DNA of 64,000 bases from positions 69,639-133,638 of the forward strand of contig QAOA01001069.1 in NCBI GenBank assembly GCA_003255065.1, written 5' to 3'. Source of the stretch: Cercis canadensis (lineage: Eukaryota; Streptophyta; Magnoliopsida; Fabales; Fabaceae). The stretch's first letter is position 1. Each line of letters starts with the position of its first letter. Below the pieces are notes generated by a model. That model had not been told where the DNA came from and did not search any database. It saw only the letters and a program-made list of their open reading frames with translations. Positions 34,068-44,200 of the stretch are shown in pieces. The position numbers and the translations under genes were made by a program.

Positions 34068-34203
34068 GTTTAAGCTCGGGTAGAGCGTTTTTAAGGACAT
34101 TGGTCCTTTCAAGGGCATTGGCCCTTGTAGTTTAAGCTCGGGTAAAGCGTTTTTAAGGACATTGGTCCTTTTAAGGGCATTGGCCCTTGTAGTTTAAGCT
34201 CGG
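34068..34203. repeat. 62-bp minisatellite in the Tat spacer, second array
   Basis: Two full units of the repeat seen at 30241-30425, with the same paired palindromes. Confidence 0.9.
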
Positions 34204-34218
34204 GTAGATGTAGAAACT

Positions 34219-37200
34219 TCATTGTATATATTGGCGAAGATTTAGTACATTCCAAGTTCGGGGGATGTGATCGCCTTCCATGGTTGTCAGCTTGTATGCC
34301 CCTTTTCCAAGTACCTCGTGGATTCGGTAAGGGCCTTCCCAATTTGGTGCCAGCTTTCCCTCACTGAGGTGCTTTCTTGTGATAGCCGCTTTTCGAAGCA
34401 CGAGATTGCCTTGTTGAAATTCTCTTGATCTGACCTTGAGGCTATGATAACGAGCGAGTTTCTATTTGTATGCCATTGCTCGGATCCGAACTTTGTCCCT
34501 CTCTTCGTCAAGTAGGTCAAGGTTTACTTGTAATTGCTCTGAGCTTTGATTAGGTTGAAAAAATTCTCGCCTGCGGGATGGTTCTCCGATTTCTACTAGG
34601 ATCATAGCTTCTGTTCCGTAGGTGAGCTTGTATGGGGACATGCCCGTTGAGGTTTGGGAAGTAGTTCGGTAAGACCAGAGGACCCATGGTAGCTCTTCAA
34701 CCCACTGGGATTTGGTTTGATCTAGTCTTTTCTTGATGCCATCTAGTAATATGCGATTTACCGCCTCTACTTGGCCGTTAGCTTGAGGATGTTCGACCGA
34801 GATGAAGTGTAGCCCGATGTGGAGGTCGGCACAAAATGCTCGGAAACCCGAGTCTGAGAACTGGGTCCCGTTATCCGTGGTTATTGTATGTGGGATGCCG
34901 AACCTGCAAATAATGAAAGTTTGAATAAACTTTTTAGCATTTTTAGCCGTGATTGTGGCCAAAGGCTCGGCGTCGATCCACTTGGAAAAATAATCTATAG
35001 CGACAATGAGAAATTTTTTCTGCCCAAGGGCCAATGAGAAAGGTCCGAGGAGGTCCAGTCCCCATCGGCTGAAGGGCCATGGTTCGACCGCGACATGAAG
35101 GTCGGTAGGTGGTGCGAGGTGGATGTGTGCGAATTTTTGGCACTTGTCGCATCTTTGCACAAACTTGGTCGAGTCAGTCCTCAAGATTGGCCAATAGTAT
35201 CCAGTTCTGAGGATACTAACTGCTAAAGATCGGGCCCCGATGTGGTGGCCACATATTCCTTCATGGACCTCCTTCAGAACGTAAGTGGATTGATCTGGAG
35301 TTAGGCATTTCAAAAGCGGGGTGTAATAGCCGCGCTTGTAGAGCACGCCTCTTTCCAGGTAGTAGTTAGTGGCTATACGTCGGAGCTTCCTTGCGTCCGC
35401 TTTCTCCTTTGGGAGGTTACCGGTTTCGAGGTAATGTTTAATGGGGGTAATCCATGTTGGGGCTTCTTCTTCGACGGTTAGCACTCTGCCTTGCTTCGTA
35501 CTGGGTTGATGGAGTGTTTCTTGTATGACTGTTTGGTTATATCCTGGTTTCTTGCTACTGGCTAATTTGGAGAGGAGGTCGGCGCGGCAATTCTCGCTTC
35601 TCGGGATGTGGAGGATTTCGAAGTTTTTCAACTGGGAGGTTAAGCTTTGAACTATTTCCAGATATTTCAACATCAAAGGGTCCTTGGCTTGATATTCTCC
35701 TTTAACCTGGCTAGTGATTAGCTGAGAGTCACTAGATGCTAGGAGATTTTCAGATCCCAGCTCCAGAGCCAGCTTGAGACCAACGATGAGAGCTTCATAT
35801 TCGGCCTGATTGTTGGAGGTCGGAAACTCGAAACGCAGAGATTGTTCTATTGTTATGCCCTCTGGTCCTTCTACGATGATCCCTGCTCCTTCTCCTTTGA
35901 GGTTTGAGGAACCGTCAACCGACAATCGCCAAGTGTGTGGTTGATCATGATTGGGTGATTCAGGAGGAGTGAATTCAGCAATAAAATCGGCCAGAGCTTG
36001 GGCCTTGATTGCACCTCTGGGCTCATAAGTGATAGTGTATTCGAAGAGTTCAACGGACCATCCGAGCATACGACCTGCGAGGTCGGGTTTTTGAAGGACC
36101 TGTCGGATTGGCTGGTCGGTACGAACAGTAATTGAGTGATTTTGAAAGTATGGCCTAAGACGACGTGCTGAAAGGACGAGAGCGTAGGCGAGTTTTTCTA
36201 ATTTATGGTAGTTGAGCTCGGACCCCTGAAGGGTATGGCTAGTGAAATAAACGGGTAGTTGGCTCCTGTTGTCTTCGCGGACGAGGGCAGAGCTGACAAC
36301 ATGGTTACTAGAAGCAAGGTATAGGTAAAGTATATCGGCTGGTTTGGGCTTGGAGAGTATGGGTGGGGAGACTAGGTATTGCTTGAGCTTGTCAAAGGCT
36401 CGTTGGCTGTCTCCTGTCCATTCAAAGTTTTTGACCTTTTTGAGCGCTTGGAAAAAAGGGAGAGCTTTGTCAGCGGATTTCGACATGAATCGGGAGAGAG
36501 CTGCGATTCTGCCGGTTAAGCGCTAGACCTCCCTAACCGTTGTTGGTGGTTTCATCTAGATGATTGCGGTGCATTTGTCGGGATTAGCCTTGATGCCTCG
36601 GTGTGTTAACATGAAACCGAGAAACTTGCCAGCCGCTACCCCAAATGTGCATTTGGAAGGGTTTAGGCACATGGCGTGTTTACGGAGCTCGGAGAATGTT
36701 TCTTCTAGGTCAGCCAGGTGGTTTTCCTCTGAGCGCGATTTGACAAGTAAGTCGTCTACGTATACCTCGACGTTTCGCCCTATCTGTGCTTTAAAAACTC
36801 TGTCCATCAATCTTTGATAGGTGGCCCCTGCATTTTTTAATCCGAAAGGCATGACTCGGTAGCAATATGTAGCCTTTTCGGTGATGAATGCCGTCTTATC
36901 CTCATCGTCAGGGTGCATGCGGATTTGGTTGTATCCCGAGTAGGCATCCATAAAACTCAAAAGTTTGTAACTGGATGCTCCATCGACGAGCTTGTCTATG
37001 CTTGGAAGGGGATAAGGGTCTTTTGGACATGATTTGTTCAGGTCGGAGTAATTCACGCACATTCTCCATTTTCCATTAGCTTTCTTGACCATGACAACGT
37101 TGGCTAGCTAGGTTGCGTAGGGTACCTCCCGAATGAACTTGGCGTCCAAAAGTTTGGCGACTTCATCTTGGATTGCTGCTTGCCGCTCTGGTCCCACTAC

Positions 37201-39639
37201 CCGCTTCTTTTGTCGGACTAGTTTGGCCCCTGCATGAACAGAGAGTTTATGGCAGATGAAATCGGGATTTATACCTGGCATGTCGGCCGCTGTCCATGCG
37301 AATAGGTCGGCGTTGGCAACCAGAAGGTCGGTCAATTTCTTTATGATAGGCGCGGGAAGGCCGGATCCCATTTTTACTGTCTGCTCGGGCCGTTGGCCTA
37401 CTTGGACTGGGATCAGGTCGCCCTTTGGCTCGGGTCGGGACCCCTGACTTGGTCGGTTATCGAGCTCGTTAAGGGGAGTCGAGGAGTTATTGCTGGTGTC
37501 TTCCGGCTTTTTGGAGTAGTCAATGGATAGGCTGATTTTGTAGCAGGTTCTGCCGAGAAGCTGGTCGCCCCGTGCTTGACCGACTTTGCCCGAAGTAGTG
37601 GGGAATTTGAGTAAGAGGTGCTTGGTTGAGACGATGGCATCAATGCTGTTGAGGGAAGGTCATCCCAAAATGGCATTATAAGCAGAGGGGCAGTCGACGA
37701 CCAAGAAACGAATGTCGGCGCTTGTGGAGTTGGGGAATTCGCCGAGAGTAGCCCTGAGAGTTATAGTGCCTTTGACGCCGACCTGGTGTCCTAAGAAACC
37801 GACTAGAGTTCCTGGATAGGTGCTGAGGTGTGAGGTAGGGAGGCCGAGTTGAGAGTAAGTGTGGTAGAAGAGGACATCGGCCGAACTGCCTTGATCTATC
37901 AGGACTTTCCGGACTTCATAGTTGGCTATTAAGCAAGAGATAACTACGGGATCATCGTGCTCTGGGTCGATGATCCCATAGTCGGCGTCGGAGAAGGAAA
38001 TGGTTGGCTGCGATTTGGCTCTTTTGGCAGAGGTTGTGTGAGATATTTCACTTTGGTGCTTGTGGGCAGCTCGTTCGTGTCTTTTCCGAAAGGACCTAGA
38101 GTATCCTCCACCGGCGAAACCACCTGCAATGGTATGGATGATCCCTGCAGTATTTGGCCGCGGGTTTTCCTGATGGTTTGGAGGGAACCTGCCTGGAACT
38201 CTGTCGCCCTGTGGATTCTGATCTGGACGAGTTGGGCGATTACGGGAAGGAGATTGGTTCCGTGGTCGGTATTCCCTGTGGGGCCTGTGGTTGGAGATAG
38301 GGATTTCAGCACGGTATTTTTGTAGATAACCTTTTTGAATGAGGTCCTCTATGACATTTTGCAGATGTCGGTAGTCGTTGGTATCATGACCGCGCCCTCG
38401 GTGAAAGGCGCAATACTTATCTTTCTCGGCTCCTATCGTCTTTTTAGGAGGTGGGAGCTGAGCTAACTTGGTGTGGCAGATTTCCTCTAGGACGCGGGCC
38501 TGACTTTGATTCAAAGGTGTGTAACTGTCGAACCGAGGTCGGGTGGGAGATCTGTCTCTTTTGGGCTTTTTGTCGTCTTGGACCTTCTTGTCCCGAGGAG
38601 ATTTGCGTGTTTCATTCTGGCCTAGTATTTCTTCGAGGTTGATGTGCTTGGCTACCTTCAGCAGAAGGTTAGATAGGCTTGCTGGTGGGTCAATGGTGAG
38701 ATATTCGAGTAGGCGCCCAGGTCGGAGACCTGCTTGGATGGCATGCATAGCCACTGCTTCGGTGAGGTCGCGGACTTGCAGGGAGAGTTTATTGTACCTG
38801 TCCATGTAATCTTTTAAGGACTCATTCTCTCCTTGCTTCAGGGTGGCCAGAACAGCAGAGGATCTTTGGTGAGTCATGCTGGTAGAGAAACGAGCTTGGA
38901 AGAGCTCGGCGAGTTGATCGAAAGTTGAGATGCTATGCGGCCGGAGGCTGGAAAACCACTGGAGTGCTGCTCGACGCAAGGTGGTTGGGAAAGCCCGGCA
39001 CATGATTTCTTCTGCTGATCCAGCCAGAAGCATGACCGAGTTATAATTTTCCAGATGTTCCCTAGGATCCGTAGAACCGTCATAGGAGTCAAGGTGGGGT
39101 GGTTTGAAATTCTGGGGCAAGGGGAAAACCATGATTTCCTTTGTAAAAGGATGTTTGGCAGCTCGTTTCTTTTTCTCCAAGGCTTGCGATGGTTGGCTCT
39201 GAGCTGATGTTTGCGGGGGTGCTCCTTGGCAGAGGGACTGAAAGGAAGATTGGCTTTCTTCAATCTCTTATGTATGTTGACTCTTCTGGTGCTTGCCTTG
39301 AAGAGTTTCTTGGAAACGAAAAGGAGAGTCTCCGCAGATTGAAGTTTCGACCCAATAATCAGTTTTTTGAACGCGCTGTTTTAACTCCGCTATCTCTGCT
39401 TTGTCTGCCATCCGTTCTTGCTTAAGAGTTTGGATTTCTCGGATTAAAAAGGAGAGAGTGGCCTTTTCTGAGTTTACTTGATCTGTGCTTTCGCAAAGAG
39501 GTTCTGGGCTATGAGAAGCGTGGCGAGGAGGTGGGAGTGGCTGTCTTCGGGTAGTGCCGGGCTGAAATGGGGGTCTCGTGGGTGAAGGAGTGGTTTCCGA
39601 GTTGGTGTGAGGGTTTCCAAGCTCGGGAGTCGGGTCCAT
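34219..39639 (-). pseudogene. Tat gag-pol polyprotein, nearly intact (six in-frame stops)
   Basis: One minus-strand frame of about 1,807 codons from MDPTPELG at 39639. Gag capsid region: LPQNFKPPHLDSYDGSTDP to about 38650; knuckle-like CAFHRGRGHDTNDYRHL. Protease: VLIDQGSSADVLF (about 37890). RT: EVYVDDLLVKS active site near 36760. RNase H, then a second RNase H beginning RLSVDGSSNLKGEGAG (about 35930) with NNQAEYEAL, the archaeal-type domain of Tat elements. Integrase: LDLLGPF, TTDNGTQF and NGQVEAVN retain all three catalytic acids. C-terminus APNWEGPYRI. Stops at 39268, 37660, 37108, 36556, about 36521 and 34462; at least two look like single transitions (TGG to TAG, CGA to TGA). It looks far younger than the Athila and copia elements here. 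Confidence 0.9.
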
Positions 39640-39700
39640 GTTGCATAAAACAGGATCGTACAATGAATTTGTTTCTCGGGGAAAAGAGAGGAAAAAATTT

Positions 39701-39716
39701 CCCACAGACGGCGCCA
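39701..39716 (-). other. Primer-binding site of the Tat element
   Basis: Minus strand TGGCGCCGTCTGTGGG, two bases inside the 5' LTR. This is the PBS form common in Tat-lineage elements; I do not assign the tRNA. Confidence 0.75.
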
Positions 39717-39718
39717 AA

Positions 39719-39999
39719 TGACGATGCCTGATTTTGGCTTGATAGAGAGGGCTGGTTAAGTGGGGTCACTTGCAAAGGTGTGTGATAAAGATCGGGCGCT
39801 TGCCCGAGCTCTAATACTTAAGTTCGTAATAATCCAAATATCAAGTGAGAGTAAAAATTTTCCATCCCTTTTTTTGTGTTGTCCCCCCTGCTATTTATAG
39901 GGAGATTCCCGGGTTCAAAGGGTCCAGGGAATAGTTTCAGACATGGGCTTGATGACAATGAGCCTAAAACCATATGGGCCGAAATATTGGGTATCTACA
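39719..39999 (-). repeat. 5' LTR of the Tat element
   Basis: 281 bp. On the plus strand it starts TGACGATGCC and ends GTATCTACA. It is bounded internally by the PBS and externally by host DNA that restarts the 777-bp repeat. It contains a TATA-like 'ctatttatag' near 39890. It is unusually short for a gypsy LTR. Confidence 0.8.
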
Positions 40000-40775
40000 C
40001 ATGGCAAGCCAAATGTCCAAAGCAATTTAAGAGAAAAAATTACTAAATGAGGATACTTTTGTCATTTGTCAATAAAAAACAAACTTCAAATGACATGTAA
40101 ATGTGATACATGGCATAACTTTCTAACCATGGTTTTTGCTTTATAATATTTATAGATTACTATTACGATGAGTCATTATATTAATGATTAATTGTACATT
40201 AATATAGTTGTTCACATCATATTATAATATAATATAAAAGTAGGTAATATACATTGTGAATATACTAAGTGGTGCTCTCTTTCGACTCCATTATATTATT
40301 TCTTTGTCTTAATTCCATACTTGTACTCATAGGTCCAGTTAGGGGTCGGCAAGACTCGGCTTGGCTTGGTGGACTGTCCTAATTTTGACTAGGTACGAGA
40401 CTGAGACAGTATGTTGGTCGGGATGCCCGGACTCTGAATCCGAGACCGGGATGGGCCAATTCTTAACTCGTCCATCCCGGCCCATGCCCATCCTGAGGTA
40501 AAGTTAACTAAGGACATTTGGAAAAACTGGTGTTATGATGCAAAATATGCAAATGTATGCTATATTTTAGTGTTATTATATATTTGTATATATAGAAAAA
40601 GAAAAAAATGAAAATTCTGTTTGTTGGGTCGGGCTGAACCAGGATTTGTCAGCCTGTATAAAATAGGCCGGCCCTACCCGATTATGGCTCTGGCTCAATC
40701 TGGTCTGGACCGACCCGTTTACTAGCTCAATAATAATGTCCAATTATGATGAGATCCGACCCGTTTCAAATTGAT
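39999..40775. repeat. Right copy of the 777-bp host repeat, UTP5 upstream region
   Basis: Near-identical to 26844-27620, and continuous with the UTP5 5' region after 40775. It carries TGGGCC-type motifs (for example near 40452), which are frequent in promoters of plant ribosome-biogenesis genes. Confidence 0.9.
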
Positions 40776-40781
40776 CCACCA

Positions 40782-40788
40782 AAACCCT
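40782..40788 (+). promoter_or_regulatory. Telo-box-like motif upstream of UTP5
   Basis: AAACCCT, the core of the telo-box often found with TGGGCY elements in plant genes for ribosome assembly and translation. It lies about 450 bp before the start codon, near the likely transcription start. The match is short. Confidence 0.3.
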
Positions 40789-41234
40789 CAAGAAACCTCC
40801 CAATATATGCGACAGCCCGTACAGTTAAACAACCCTGCTCCCGCTCTTCCTCTCCGTCATATGCGACGGAGCGCAGCAGCGGCTCAGTTATCCCAGACAC
40901 CTAGCTTCTTCCCTGGTGGTGCTGCTGGACTCTATCTCTTTCGCTTCTGCGAACCGTAGTCATTCTTCTTTGCCCCTCTTTCACCGCTGCTTCATCTAAG
41001 CTACACGCTGTTTGTTGTGACTTCTGATACAACTCGCTCTTTTGCTTCCATTTCTTGGTAAGCAAATTTTGCAGTGATTACTTCAACAATTTATCTGGGT
41101 CTGAGCTCGTGTTCGTAGTTTTCATATTTGAACTGGTTTTCACTGACTTATATGGGCAAAGTTTCTCTTTTTCATCTTTTTTTTTTTTTGGGTCGGTTCA
41201 CAACTCTTTGGTTTACTCTGTGTGTTTCAGGATA

Positions 41235-44200
41235 ATGGGGTCAACAAATATCAGAGACATTTTGACAGCGTTTAGTCCTTCTTTGGACTTGTTTGCTATC
41301 AGCACTGGAGATGGTCGCGTAAAGGTACATGTTGCTATTAATAGCAACACAGATGATTGGAATTTAGAATCAAAATGGATTTTTTTTTAAATTTTTTTTT
41401 GAGGTGTGCAAAAATAAAATAATTGTTATAGAGAATGTGACAACTTCTTGTTCAATTTATTCAACTTAGTATGATGGTGTCAGTATTAGATGTATATCAG
41501 TCTTTTGGTCTGTTTCATTTTCCTATGTTCACTATTCTATCCATTACCTTTGTCATTCACCCTTTTCTACTGAAACTATAATACATAGTTTGGAGCAAAT
41601 GTTTGACATCTTTGGTTTCTTTTCTTCGTAATTAGTGGCCGAATTCCAATTAGTTTTATCATCATTAACTAGAAAATGAGTAGCTTCCCAAAAGATTGTT
41701 CTCTTCTTCATGGTTTAATAAGCTGGCAGCTAGTTGTTAACTTGTTATTTTATTCTATTGGACTGAGGTTGCACTAAATGGATGAAGCATAAATATATAA
41801 ACAAGCACAGAGGCTTACTTCTACTGAACTATGAACTATCCTAGTTACTTGTTTGACTGATGATGCTGCATTATGTTAGTCCTGGAGATTATGGTTGCTA
41901 ACCAGGCATTTCATTAACTTAAGCTAATTAGTAGTTAGCTATTTAGCAGTTTACTGTGATGCACCAAGAAATGAGATGCAGATGCGTGCTCTTTATTATC
42001 AATTTCTTTTCTTACCATAGAAATGATATGGCTTTCTTTATAGAGGGAAAAAGGTCTGTTTCCCTCCCAATCATTAAATGAAGCCCTAAAGTTAAGTGGC
42101 ATGTAGTTGTGATTTTTTTTTTTTTTTTTTCTTCTTGCTGTCTTATGCACTATGGCTTGGTAAGGGTCGGGATCTATCAGAGTTAATCCCAAATTGTGAT
42201 TAGATGGGTACATTTATGCACAGACCTCATGTAACATGCTTGTGGTTCATAATAACATAATGTATCCATCGGTGATGGGTTAAAGCTACTGGAAAGAGAA
42301 CAGCTCTAAGGTCGTAAATAATGGAACAGATAATAAATAATAATGATAGGAACTAAACTAGTATGCTACCATTCATGGATTTAGTCTTTAAGAGGGTCCA
42401 AGTTATGCCTCACACCATGTTTTGTATGTGCCAACATAGTCTTTTATGCTATTGTTAATATTTTTAAAATGACTGAAGATGATACCTTCAAAATTTCACT
42501 CTATAGATATGGGATACACTGAAGGGTCATGTCCAGACTGAGTTTGCAGACATTACATCTACTGATGCAACAAGTATATATGATAGATCCTTAAAGGGGC
42601 ATCTTTCAATGGATTATACATGCATGAAGTGGTTGTCTTTGGAAAGAAAGGTTGGTAAATTTATTGGAATTATGTTATTTAACTTTCTTTGCCTTTGGGA
42701 TATTCTTTGGACCTGATAATATTAATTATTGCAGAAAAAAAGGAAGCATGGGTCCTCGTTGTTGGTACTTGGGACAGGTAGTGGTGATGTTTTAGCGCTT
42801 GATGTGGCTGCCTGTCAATTAAATTGGAGATTTAGTGACTGCCACCCTGGGTGAGTTATAAGTAATGTTTGTCCTTGATCACGACTTATAAGTTCCAATC
42901 ACATTCATATAGTATTTTCATAAATGATAATGAATCTAATGCTATGTGGATTTGTAAGTATGTAACTTCATATTAATCAGATATAATGGTTGAATACAGT
43001 GAAATGTATTTCATGCATTCTTCCTTTGTCTCATGATATTCTGAACTTGTCATGTAAACTTATTGGTCTATGACATAGAGAATATTGGCCTTCTATGACA
43101 TGTCGCATGTGTGTGTGATCACAATTTGTTTTCTGAATGATGGCATTAATTTTCAGAGAAGATATGATTTTATTTGAACACAATCAGCAACCTTCTATGC
43201 TTTGAACTTTGCATTATGTAATTTGTCTATTCTTGGAATTGTTCTATATGAAGTTCATTACTAATTCAGTGGATATAATAAGTCTTACTTCCATATTGTT
43301 TAGTAAGAATCAAACTTTTGGTTACATTTACCAACCTCTTTCTCTTTCTTCCTATTCAACTGCAGGGGTGTGAGAGCCATTTCATCTTCTGCAAATGGAT
43401 CGTGCGTTTATACTGCAGGTGTAGATGGGATGATATGCAGGATTGATTCAATGTCAGGAAACCTTTTGGAGAAGTTTAAAGCTTCTACAAAGGCAATATC
43501 CAGTATATCTGTTTCTTCAGGTGTGGATCCTTCCCAACTTTTGCAGAACTTGTTTTCTGGTGGTAGCAAATGTAACCAAAGCATTATTCTGCTGAGTGTT
43601 GGTGTTGGGACACTAGTGGAATTTATCTGAACCTTAGATTTTGTGCTTAACTTACAGTGTAATTTTAGACCAACAGTTAATTCTTTTGATGATTGACAAT
43701 CACTGATAAGGAAAGGATTTGAAGCAGGACATAAGGTTTCCAAGGATATTATGGAGTTTCTTGAGCATATTAATTGACAGTAATACACCAATCAGAAAGC
43801 TTATGTTGCATGTTGTATGATTCAATAATCCAAATTTAATCATGAGATGCTGACTCTCAAGTTATTTCCATAATTTTATTGTTGGATTGAAAAATAACTG
43901 TAGCCTTTTACTGAATGTTTGTTGAATGCATTATGATAAACTATTAACAAGACTTACTCGAGTCAGTCATAAGACCTTCAGTGAATCATGATTATGATGA
44001 ATTTGCAAGATTCGCGTGATTTATTTTCGTGCTTCTGATTTGCTATTTGGTTGATTTACTTACATCAGATGGGAAGACATTAGCTACTGCAGGAGCACAA
44101 TTGAAGATTTTTAACTGTTCTGATAGCACAAAGATACAAAAGTTCCAAGGCCATCCTGTAAGTGTCATATATTTTTCTTTATATGCATCTGTATCCCAAG

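Larger units (their letters stand above)
33361..34275. repeat. Second copy of the antisense-ORF end / spacer block
   Basis: Starts abruptly at 'gaccgggctgagc' inside the antisense ORF and runs into the 3' end of pol. It is a close relative of 29494-30500. Confidence 0.9.
27622..39999 (-). mobile_element. Tat-type Ty3/gypsy retrotransposon with antisense ORF (3' LTR missing)
   Basis: Minus-strand element. The 5' LTR is 39719-39999, the PBS 39701-39716, and a single-frame gag-pol occupies 39639-34219. Beyond pol lie a minisatellite spacer and, in opposite orientation (plus strand), a large ORF at 27726-29760. An extra RNase H domain after the normal one and an antisense ORF after pol are hallmarks of the Tat lineage. 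The 3' LTR is absent, and the left boundary is the N at 27621. The spacer plus the end of the antisense ORF occur twice (29494-30500 and 33361-34275), separated by 2.86 kb of other DNA. Either two related copies sit in tandem or the assembly is rearranged here. Confidence 0.8.

Noticed and set aside
37957-38809. Long plus-strand ORFs opposite Tat gag (37957-38325, 38543-38809)
   Set aside because: Shadow frames of the GC-richer gag coding strand. No domain, and gag on the minus strand explains the composition.
40771-40959. 62-codon ORF just upstream of UTP5 (starts MIHQNPQ)
   Set aside because: It lies in the probable 5'UTR/promoter, has no recognisable domain and its first codons come from the duplicated host segment. 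Treated as chance.
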